Assembly (NCBI RefSeq): GCF_000517405.1 | Contig: NZ_CP006568.1 | Span: 1-64,000, forward strand | From: Candidatus Sodalis pierantonius str. SOPE | Lineage (GTDB): Bacteria; Pseudomonadota; Gammaproteobacteria; Enterobacterales; Enterobacteriaceae | DNA: 64,000 nt | Direction: 5' to 3' | In this document: positions 56,871-64,000 of the stretch, in pieces | Layout: the number at the start of each line of letters is the position of its first letter | How positions within the stretch are numbered: position 1 is the first letter of the stretch | Program-made: the position numbers and the translations under genes | The notes under the pieces: model-generated | What the model was told of the DNA's origin: nothing | Database searches by the model: none | Seen by the model: only the letters and a program-made list of their open reading frames with translations

Positions 56871-58172
56871 ATGAAAACACACTATAATCTCCGCGTTATC
56901 GCCGCCAAGGCAGTAGCGCAGGTGCTGGACCAAGGCCAGTCTCTCGGCGCCCTGTTACCGCCGTTACAGGCGTCCTTGAACGAAAAGGACCGGGCGCTGC
57001 TGCAGGAGCTCTGTTTCGGTATTATGCGCGTCCTGCCACAGTTGGAATGGATCCTGCGCCAGCTGATGGAAAAACCGTTGACCGGTAAACAGCGGCCGGT
57101 TCATTACCTGCTCATGGTCGGTTTGTATCAGTTGATCTACACCCGCATCCCTGCCCATGCCGCGCTGGCGGAGACGGTAGAGGGCGCGGTGGCGCTGAAA
57201 CGGCCGCCGCTCAAGGGGTTGATTAACGGCGTGTTGCGCCAGTTCCAACGCCAGCAGGCAGCCTTGCTGGCCGAGGCCGCGCAACTGGACATCCGCCACC
57301 TGCATCCCTCCTGGCTGCAAAAACGGATCCTGGCCGCCTGGCCGGCGCAGTATGCGCAGATAATCGACGCCAACAACCAACGGCCGCCGATGTGGCTACG
57401 GGTCAACCGCCGGCACCACAGCCGTGACGCCTATCTGGCGCTGCTGGCCGATGCGGCTATCGCCGCCGTCGCGCACCCGCAGTTGCCCGACGCGATCAAG
57501 CTGGAGGTACCGTGCAACGTCGGCCGCCTGCCCGGCTTCGATCGGGGCTGGGTAACGGTGCAGGATGCATCGGCACAGGACTGCGCCTTGCTGCTGGCAC
57601 CGCAGGACGGCGAGACCATCCTCGATCTGTGCGCCGCCCCCGGCGGCAAGACCACCCATCTTTTGGAGATCGCGCCCGCGGCGCGAGTCACCGCGGTGGA
57701 TGTGGACGGGCAGCGTGCGGCACGAATCCATGACAATCTGCAGCGGCTGGGCATGCAGGCGGAGATCATCATTGGCGACGGGCGTACGCCGGAAGACTGG
57801 TGCGATAATCGGCTTTTCAATCGCATCCTGCTGGATGCGCCCTGCTCCGCGACGGGCGTTATACGCCGGCATCCGGATATCAAATGGCTGCGCCGCGACG
57901 GGGATATCGCCGAGCTGGCCGAACTGCAGCGGCAGATCCTGCACGCCGCCTGGAGGACCCTAAAGCCCGGCGGCACGTTGCTGTATGCCACCTGTTCAAT
58001 TCTGCCGGAGGAAAACCGCGGCCAAATCGCCACTTTTCTCGCCGGCCATCCTGACGCCCGGTTGCAGGAAACGGGCGATGCCGCCGCTCCCGGTTTGCAA
58101 TGCTTACCGTCGCCGGCGTCGGGCGATGGTTTCTTTTACGCTAAGATGATAAAAGGGACGCAAGTCCCCTGA
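56871..58172 (+). CDS. rsmB: 16S rRNA (cytosine(967)-C5)-methyltransferase RsmB
   Basis: 433 aa from the ATG at 56871 (MKTHYNLRVIAAKAVAQVL); an upstream in-frame extension is not conserved. The N-terminal NusB-like domain is followed by the catalytic domain with the SAM motif DLCAAPGGKTTH and the two cysteines in APCSATGVIRRHPDIKWL and YATCSILPEEN. In E. coli fmt lies upstream; here phage lysis genes do. Intact. Confidence 0.96.
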   Translation: MKTHYNLRVIAAKAVAQVLDQGQSLGALLPPLQASLNEKDRALLQELCFGIMRVLPQLEWILRQLMEKPLTGKQRPVHYLLMVGLYQLIYTRIPAHAALAETVEGAVALKRPPLKGLINGVLRQFQRQQAALLAEAAQLDIRHLHPSWLQKRILAAWPAQYAQIIDANNQRPPMWLRVNRRHHSRDAYLALLADAAIAAVAHPQLPDAIKLEVPCNVGRLPGFDRGWVTVQDASAQDCALLLAPQDGETILDLCAAPGGKTTHLLEIAPAARVTAVDVDGQRAARIHDNLQRLGMQAEIIIGDGRTPEDWCDNRLFNRILLDAPCSATGVIRRHPDIKWLRRDGDIAELAELQRQILHAAWRTLKPGGTLLYATCSILPEENRGQIATFLAGHPDARLQETGDAAAPGLQCLPSPASGDGFFYAKMIKGTQVP

Positions 58173-58270
58173 CGGCGTGCATACTAACAGGAGCGTGCGC
58201 TCGCTAACGGCGCGCTTGATAACAGGTGCCCCGCCCGCTAACGGCGTGCTTGGCTGAACACAACGGGTCA
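58169..58270. repeat. three imperfect 34-bp tandem repeats between rsmB and trkA
   Basis: Units begin at 58169, 58203 and 58237, each with the core CTAACGGCGTGC (or CTGACGGCG) followed by a TAACAGG-type stretch. They fill the entire spacer and end 3 bp before the trkA start, so they could affect its translation start region. Confidence 0.75.
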
Positions 58271-58273
58271 ATT

Positions 58274-59650
58274 ATGAAAATTATCATCCTTGGTGCGGGG
58301 CAGGTCGGCGGAACGCTGGCGGAAAACCTGGTCGGTGAGAATAATGACATCACCATCGTCGATACCAATCCTGACCAGCTGCGCCAGTTGCAGGACAAGT
58401 TTGATCTGCGCGCGATCCAGGGGCACGGATCCCATCCGCGGGTTCTGCGTGATGCTGGGGCGGAGGATGCTGATATGCTGGTGGCGGTCATCAACTCCGA
58501 TGAAACCAATATGATTGCCTGTTAAATAGCCTATACGCTGTTCAAAACTCCTAACCGTATCGTCCGCATCCGCTCCCACGATTATGTCCACGAGGCGAAG
58601 CGGCTGTTTTCGCCGGAAGCGGTGCCTATCGATCATTTAATATCCCCCGAGCAGTTGGTCACCGATAACATCTATAAACTGATTGAGTATCCCGGCGCGC
58701 TGCAGGTGGTCAATTTCGCCGAAGGCAAAGTTAGCCTGGTGGCGGTCAAAGCCTATTATGGCGGGCCGCTGGTCGGCAATGCCCTCTCTTCCCTGCGCGA
58801 ACATATGCCGCACATCGAAACGCGCGTCACGGCGATTTTTCGCCAGGACCGGCCAATCCGCCCGCAGGGTTCGACGATTATCGAGGCGGGCGATGAGGTA
58901 TTTTTCGTGGTCGCCTCGCAGCATATCCGCGCGGTGATGAGCGAAATGCAGCGGCTGGAAAAGCCCTATAAGCGCATTATGATTGTCGGCGGCGGTAATA
59001 TCGGCGCCGGCCTGGCTTATCGGCTGGAAAAAGATTACAGCGTGAAGCTGATTGAGCGCGATCAAGAGCGGGCCCCGGAGCTGGCGGAACGGCTGCATGA
59101 TACTATCGTCTTTTATGGTGATGCCTCCGATCAGGAGCTACTGGCGCAGGAGCATATTGAGCAGATCGACGTTTTTATCGCCATCACCAACGACGATGAA
59201 GCCAATATCATGTCCGCCATGCTGGCCAAACGGATGGGCGCGAAAAAGGTATTGGTACTTATCCAGCGGCGCGCCTATGTGGATCTGGTGCAGGGCAGCG
59301 TTATCGACATCGCTATTTCTCCACAGCAGGCCACGATATCCGCGCTGCTGGGGCATGTGCGCAAGGCAGATATCGTCAGCGTCTCCTCGCTGCGGCGCGG
59401 AGTGGCGGAGGCGATTGAGGCCATCGCACACGGCAACGAGAGCACCTCGCGGGTGGTTGGCCGCCATATCGACGCCATCAAACTGCCGCCCGGCACTATC
59501 ATCGGCGCTATTGTGCGCGGCGATGAAGTGATTATCGCCAATCGCAACAGCCGTATCGAACAGGGCGACCATGTGATCATGTTCCTGACCGATAAAAAGT
59601 TTGTCAGCGATGTGGAACGGCTGTTCCAACCCAGTCCCTTTTTCCTTTAA
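58274..59650 (+). pseudogene. trkA: Trk potassium uptake NAD-binding protein TrkA, ochre codon 84
   Basis: Peripheral regulatory subunit of the TrkH/TrkG potassium channels with two RCK/NAD domains (ILGAGQVGGTLAENL at the start, IVGGGNIGAGLAYRL in the middle). The full frame has 458 codons as in E. coli, but the codon for Gln84 (CAA in the family) is TAA at 58523-58525. The rest is well conserved with no other lesion, so the change is recent. A restart at the ATG at 58622 region would lack the first NAD domain. Confidence 0.94.
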
Positions 59651-59747
59651 GCATCGACATGTCGAAGGCCTATTCGGAAAAATACCCCCTGGTAAATCAT
59701 TCATCTTTTGTTAGACTTAGTTCATTCACAAATGATGGAGCAATCCT

Positions 59748-60209
59748 ATGAGTTTCTTACAATAATTCCGCAAATTCGCGATGCGTGGCAACGTGGTCGA
59801 CCTGGCGGTCGGTATTATCATCGGTGCCGCTTTCGGCAAAATCGTCTCTTCTTTAGTGGCCAACGTCATCATGCCGCCGCTGGGGTTGCTGATCGGAGAA
59901 ATTGATTTTAAGCAATTCAGTTGGGTGCTCAAGCCGGCGCAGGGAGACACGCCGGCGGTGGTCATGGAGTATGGTATTTTCTTGCAAAACATCTTTGATT
60001 TCATCATAGTAGCCTTTGCCGTGTTCTGTATCATTAAACTTATTAACAGAATGCATCGCAAAGAGGCGGAAAAACCGGCCGAGCCGCCCAAACCGAGTGC
60101 GGAAGAGACACTACTCACCGAGATCCGCGATCTCTTGAAACAGCAAAACAATGCCGTAGCGCCGGGTACAACGACGATAAGCGGCCAAACGCCGCCGCCT
60201 AAACTCTAA
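59748..60209 (+). pseudogene. mscL: large-conductance mechanosensitive channel MscL, ochre codon 6
   Basis: The frame MSFLQ is followed by TAA (59763-59765) and then FRKFAMRGNVVDLAVGIIIG, so a Glu codon has probably become ochre. The remainder is intact: two membrane helices, the loop with AVVMEYGIFLQNIFDF, and a long C-terminal helix bundle with LLTEIRDLLKQQN. A restart at the ATG at 59781 could give 142 aa lacking the N-terminal amphipathic helix. A GGAG site fits the original start. Confidence 0.9.
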
Positions 60210-60214
60210 GGCAA

Positions 60215-60463
60215 TTAACGGGCCGCAGCCGAAAACGTTAATCCACTCGCTGTTCGACAGCAAACCAGAAAACCAGTGGCAACCGTATCAATGATGCGTT
60301 TGCCACTGGCCTCCCAGTTCTTCCCCTGCTGGTGTTTACGATTGTAACTGCCCTTCCCTTTCTTATTTTTTGCGCGCCGTTGACGAAACAGCGGATCGTA
60401 CAGCAGTGCCGCAAGCGCGTTGTCATGAATAGTGCCTTTGGTGTGGCGATAGTTTTCTTTCAT
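60215..60463 (-). CDS. arfA: alternative ribosome-rescue factor ArfA
   Basis: Rescues ribosomes stalled on non-stop mRNA by recruiting RF2. 82 aa; RHTKGTIHDNALAALLYDPLFRQR and KNKKGKGSYNRK match E. coli ArfA (72 aa). The C-terminal part is hydrophobic and its coding sequence contains a long hairpin (60273-60309). In E. coli such a hairpin is cut by RNase III so that full-length mRNA yields a truncated active protein under tmRNA control. Convergent with mscL. Confidence 0.9.
   Translation of the reverse strand: MKENYRHTKGTIHDNALAALLYDPLFRQRRAKNKKGKGSYNRKHQQGKNWEASGKRIIDTVATGFLVCCRTASGLTFSAAAR
60273..60309 (-). promoter_or_regulatory. hairpin inside arfA (probable RNase III site)
   Basis: CCAGTGGCAA and TTGCCACTGG form a perfect 10-bp inverted repeat (60273-60282 with 60300-60309) inside the arfA reading frame, followed on the minus strand by TTTT. 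The location matches the regulatory hairpin of E. coli arfA. Confidence 0.7.
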
Positions 60464-60507
60464 AGCCGTTCTCTCGTCTAGTTGATTAATGCGCTAGCGC
60501 TTTTGCG

Positions 60508-60876
60508 TCAGGTTCGGGCAAAACGCGCGCGCAGTTGTTGCTGGTAATGCTGATGTAAAAAATCTGTGCTGAGCCCGGACTGTCGCAGCTTCATCTCCAA
60601 CAGCCGCAGCCTGGCATCCAGAGGCGCGAAACGAGGGTCGTCCTCGCACAGCGTGTGGAGCAGATCCGCAAGCTGCAAGGCTTCTTTGCGATCCTGCAGC
60701 TCCGCCGGCAGGTAGCCGGCGTTTTTAAGTAACCGGTAGCCTGTACGCAGCGTTTCCGGCACAGCGCTGTCGTCATCCAACTGCTGCGGCTTGCCATAGC
60801 CGGGCAGCGCATCAAACTCTCCCGCCTGCTGCGCTTGCTGTATATGACGTTCGGCCCAGTCGTCCACAATGCCCAT
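60508..60876 (-). CDS. yhdN: DUF1992 family protein YhdN
   Basis: 122 aa, a DUF1992 (DnaJ-like C-terminal) protein with MGIVDDWAERHIQQAQQAGEF at the start and the family motif LPGYGKPQQLDDDSAVPE near residue 25. The exact role is unknown. In E. coli it follows arfA and zntR; zntR is missing here. Intact. Confidence 0.88.
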   Translation of the reverse strand: MGIVDDWAERHIQQAQQAGEFDALPGYGKPQQLDDDSAVPETLRTGYRLLKNAGYLPAELQDRKEALQLADLLHTLCEDDPRFAPLDARLRLLEMKLRQSGLSTDFLHQHYQQQLRARFART

Positions 60877-61363
60877 ACTTTTACCCCGGATAGTTTGGCG
60901 AGACAGAGTGGCTGCGACTTACCCCTTGACCACGCGGTCAGCCCCTCTATGTTACGCAAAAACAGGCTATAACACTATCGGATGCTTAACGTCCCCTCAC
61001 AGCCGTGATAAAAAGTCAGCCAAACAACGGGCTTTGGCTTCGCAAAATGCTCGCTACCTCCTTCGGCACCGGCGGCGGCTGGCCGCTCGCGACGTTGCCT
61101 GTCGCGCGAGCGCTAAAGAGCTCATGTCGGCACGCCCCTTAGGTAGCCACCCCACGCGGTTACGGCCACGTCACCCGCCGAAGCGCCTTACAATAATTGC
61201 ATGATGTATTAATCAAATTCAAACCAAGCAACATCTGTTTACATTGATAATGTAAATAAATATACTTCTAATTTATTTTATCAAAATTAAATAATTTCAC
61301 ACCCATCCAGGATTGGCATCGCATTGATGCCGCTTGACGATAACAAATGAGATAGGAGAGGTA
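60877..61363. other. gene-free spacer yhdN-fhuE
   Basis: No convincing gene. In E. coli rplQ and the alpha operon would be close; no trace of zntR or rplQ is seen. The first 320 bp are GC-rich, with an inverted repeat at about 61085-61112 (GCTCGCGAC with GTCGCGCGAGC). The last 150 bp are AT-rich and include a perfect palindrome at 61238-61256. Confidence 0.6.
61238..61256. promoter_or_regulatory. palindromic operator-like site upstream of fhuE, possibly Fur
   Basis: TTTACATT-GAT-AATGTAAA is a perfect 8-3-8 inverted repeat of 19 bp, the size of a Fur box, and it holds one GATAAT hexamer. Its place upstream of a siderophore receptor gene suggests iron control, but the match to the Fur consensus is partial. 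Confidence 0.4.
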
Positions 61364-63560
61364 ATGTTTTCCGCCAATGATTCATCAATGGGGCGCGGGC
61401 CATCGTATTTGGCCGCCGCCATTGCCTTGGCATTGATGCCAAGCGCCGCCTTTGCCGCTTCCGCCGCCACCGACAGCACTGAAGAGACCATCGTTGTGAA
61501 AGGGACCACCGATGCCGACGCGGCAGCGGACAGCCAGAATCAGGATTACAGCGTCCCGACCACGACCAGCGGCACCAAAATGCCGATGGTGTTGCGCGAT
61601 ATTCCGCAGTCGGTCGGTATCATCAGCCAACAGCGGATGGCGGATCAACAGCTCCATTCGCTGGGTGATGTGATGGCATACACAACCGGGATCAGTAGGA
61701 ACCTGTCAGGATCGGATCGCGACCTCTACTATTCCCGCGGTTTCCAAATAGACAATTACATGGTCGATGGCATTCCCACCTATTTCGAGTCTCGCTGGAA
61801 CTTGGGCGATTCCGCAACGGATACCGCGCTCTATGACCGGGTAGAAGTGGTGCGAGGCGCCAATGGGCTGATGACGGGAACGGGCAACCCTTCAGCGGCG
61901 ATCAATATGGTGCGCGAACATGCGACCAGCCGTGAGTTTAAAGGCGATCTTACCACCGAATACGGTAGCTGGGACAAACAACGGTATGTGGCCGATCTGC
62001 AAAGCCCTCTTACTGAAAGCGGCAACGTGCGCGGCCGTATCGTGGCCGGCTATCAGGATAACGACTCGTGGCTCGATCGCTATAACAATAAGAAAACCTT
62101 CTTCTCAAGCATCATTAGATGCCGATCTGAGCGACTCCACGAGTCTCGCCGCCGGATACGAATATCAGCGCATCGATACCAATAGCCCGACCTGGGCAGG
62201 CTTGCCGCGCTGGAATAGCGATGGCAGCGTCAGGCATTATGACCGAGCCCACAGCACCGCGCCGGACTGGGCCTACAATGATAAAGAAATCAATAAGTTT
62301 TTCGTCACTTTGACCCAGCGTTTCGCCGATAATTGGCAGGCCACGCTAAACGCCACCCATACCAATACCAAATTTGATAGCCAGATGATGTATCTGGACG
62401 CGGTAGTCAACAAAGAGACCGGGCAATTAGTCGGCCCCTATGGCAACTATTATGGCGCCGGCTATGATTATGTCGGCGGGACGGGCTGGAACACCGGCGA
62501 GCACAAAGTGGACTCGGTCGATCTGTTCACCGACGGCAAATATGAACTGTTGGGACGTCAGCATACCGTGATGCTGGGAGGCAGCTACAGCCGGCAAACC
62601 AACCGTTACCTAAACACCTGGGCCAATATTTATCCTGACGTGTTAGGTAGTTTCTACGATTATGACGGTAATTTCCCAGAAACCCAATGGGGCCAACAGA
62701 CCGTCGCGCAGGATGATAAAACCTACATGAAACCGCTGTACGCAGCGACCCGCATTTCATTAGCCGATCCGCTAAACCTGATTATTGGCGCCCGTTATAC
62801 CAACTGGCGCATTGATGCCATGACCTACAGTATGGAGAAAAACCATACCTCGCCCTACGCGGGTTTGGTGTATGACATTGATGAAAACTGGTCGGCCTAC
62901 GCCAGTTATACTTCTATCTTCCAGCCACAAAACTACCGCGACAGCTCGGGTAAATACCTCGCGCCCATCACCGGTAACAACTATGAAATCGGGGTGAAAT
63001 CCGACTGGATGGGTAGCCGCCTGACCACAACGTTAGCCGTCTTCAGAATTGAGCAGGATAACGTCGCGCAAAGCACCGGCCAGATAATTCAAGGATCTAC
63101 CGACACCGCTTATCGGGGCGTGGACGGCACCGTAAGCAAAGGGGTGGAATTCGAGATTAACGGAGCCATAACCGATAATTGGCAAATGACGTTCGGCGCC
63201 ACGCGCTATGTCGCCACCGATTGTGATAACAAAGCGGTGAGCCCGGAACTGCCGCGAACCACGCTCAAACTGTTCACCAGCTATCGTCCGCAGGTTGCGC
63301 CGGATTTGACGGTGGACGGCGGGGTCAATTGGCAGAACCACGCGTACCAGGATATCTCCACCGCCTATGGTACTTGGCGTGCGGAACAGGGCAGCTATGC
63401 GGTGGTCGACTTGTTCAGCCGCTACCAGCTGACCAAAAATCTGTCGATACAGGCCAACATTCACAACTTATTTGATAAAACCTACGACACCAGCGTTTCC
63501 AATACGATCGTTTACGGCGAGCCGTGCAACTTTAGTCTCTCAGCAAACTACCATTTCTAA
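61364..63560 (+). pseudogene. fhuE: TonB-dependent ferric-coprogen/hydroxamate siderophore receptor FhuE, frameshifted
   Basis: Outer membrane receptor. The ATG at 61364 follows an AGGAGAGG site and starts a signal peptide (YLAAAIALALMPSAAFAAS). The plug domain (MPMVLRDIPQSVGIISQQRM, RGFQIDNYMVDGIPTYFESR) and most of the barrel follow E. coli FhuE closely, ending FSLSANYHF. One extra base near 62111-62116 breaks the frame after about 250 residues; the second frame (DADLSDSTSLAAGYEYQRID onward) is open to 63560. Corrected length is about 731 aa. No further lesion. Confidence 0.93.
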
Positions 63561-63572
63561 CGCTTAATGACG

Positions 63573-63595
63573 GCGGGAGCATGCGCTCCCGTTTT
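63573..63595 (+). terminator. rho-independent terminator after fhuE
   Basis: CGGGAGC (63574-63580) pairs with GCTCCCG (63585-63591) across a 4-nt loop and is followed by TTTT, 13 bp after the fhuE stop codon. Confidence 0.8.
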
Positions 63596-63764
63596 AGTCT
63601 AAGTTGGTATAAATGCATTGCAGATAAGCACCATTTCGCAACGACTGCCCGCGCTAAAAAAGACGAGAAGTGCCTGAATAGACATCTAGCGATCGCCTTT
63701 ACCGGGTTGGCGGCCATAACGCGCACGATGCTGGCGGCGACGGGGACTGTCTTATAACGTCACC

Positions 63765-64000
63765 GAGCCTGTACCGGATTCTGTGTAAATGCCTTTTCTC
63801 AGAAGTGACCGTCCAGGCGGTCACCGAACTCGATAATAAAGCGGCTCATTGCCATGCGCCAGTCCCTCAAAGGCATTGTCCATTTCTGTGAGGCCGCCTG
63901 TATCGCCAGCCACACCACCTTTTTCACTGCGTCGTCGGTCGGGAACACCTTACGCTTTTTGATGGCATGCCGGATCACGCTGTTTAACGACTCGATGGCG
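63765..64000 (-). mobile_element. IS256-family insertion sequence, copy 6 (runs off the window)
   Basis: The right end of the element (GAGCCTGTACCGGATTCTGT, with small changes from the other copies) starts at 63765. The remaining 236 bp match the other copies up to the window edge, so completeness cannot be judged. The 165 bp between the fhuE terminator and this IS hold no recognisable gene. Confidence 0.93.
63799..64000 (-). CDS. IS256-family transposase, C-terminal part (partial)
   Basis: The last about 66 codons of the transposase, ending SRFIIEFGDRLDGHF, are open with no lesion. The start lies beyond the window. Confidence 0.9.
   Translation of the reverse strand, partial: AIESLNSVIRHAIKKRKVFPTDDAVKKVVWLAIQAASQKWTMPLRDWRMAMSRFIIEFGDRLDGHF

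Overview
The window looks like the replication-origin region of a gammaproteobacterium close to Sodalis. Every chromosomal gene matches an enterobacterial family, and AtpE matches my recollection of E. coli AtpE residue for residue. The chromosome is also full of insertion sequences and fresh single-base pseudogenes. That pattern fits a recently acquired insect endosymbiont such as the Sodalis-allied symbiont of grain weevils; the organism name is an inference from gene content, not a database match.

Layout. 1-350 is oriC with DnaA boxes, GATC sites and AT-rich 13-mers. mnmG, rsmG and the complete ATP synthase operon atpIBEFHAGDC (3510-10395) follow. An IS256-family element sits exactly in the U-tract of the atp terminator, and an IS21-family element that itself carries a second IS256 copy separates atpC from glmU. 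glmU and glmS are intact and are followed by a retropepsin-like protease gene cut by IS903-type (IS5 family) elements. From about 23.15 to 56.7 kb lies a decayed contractile-tailed (myovirus-type) prophage: antirepressor/regulatory genes, a NusG/RfaH-like gene split by nested ISs, terminase, portal, head, sheath, tube, chaperone, tape measure and baseplate genes, a tail-fibre remnant, an AT-rich acyltransferase, an Rpn nuclease, a second antirepressor and a holin-endolysin-spanin cassette. No integrase or att site is visible. The chromosome resumes with rsmB, trkA (ochre), mscL (ochre), arfA, yhdN and fhuE (frameshift), and the window ends inside another IS256 copy.

Mobile elements. Six IS256-family copies (two with intact transposases, 402 aa), six IS903-group copies or fragments (three intact, 307 aa) and two IS21-family copies (istA broken in both, istB intact in one) make up roughly a quarter of the window. 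Target duplications could be read for many: 8 bp for IS256, 9 bp for IS903. Where they are missing, flanking DNA is missing too, which indicates IS-mediated deletion.

The prophage is not viable as read. The major capsid and tail tube genes each carry an in-frame amber codon. A gp10-like gene, the tape measure, the outer spanin and both C4-linked antirepressors are frameshifted. The baseplate hub is interrupted, and the genes between hub and tail fibre are gone.

The most interesting regulatory signal is a pair of C4-type antisense RNA modules (24908-24983 and 53390-53465, minus strand) upstream of two antirepressor genes. They share one 76-nt fold. Each carries two different 7-nt antisense blocks that match, in order, the region just before its own antirepressor start. 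This compensatory change supports two separate RNA specificities. The two antirepressors share a C-terminal domain but have different N-terminal domains (BRO-N and Rha).
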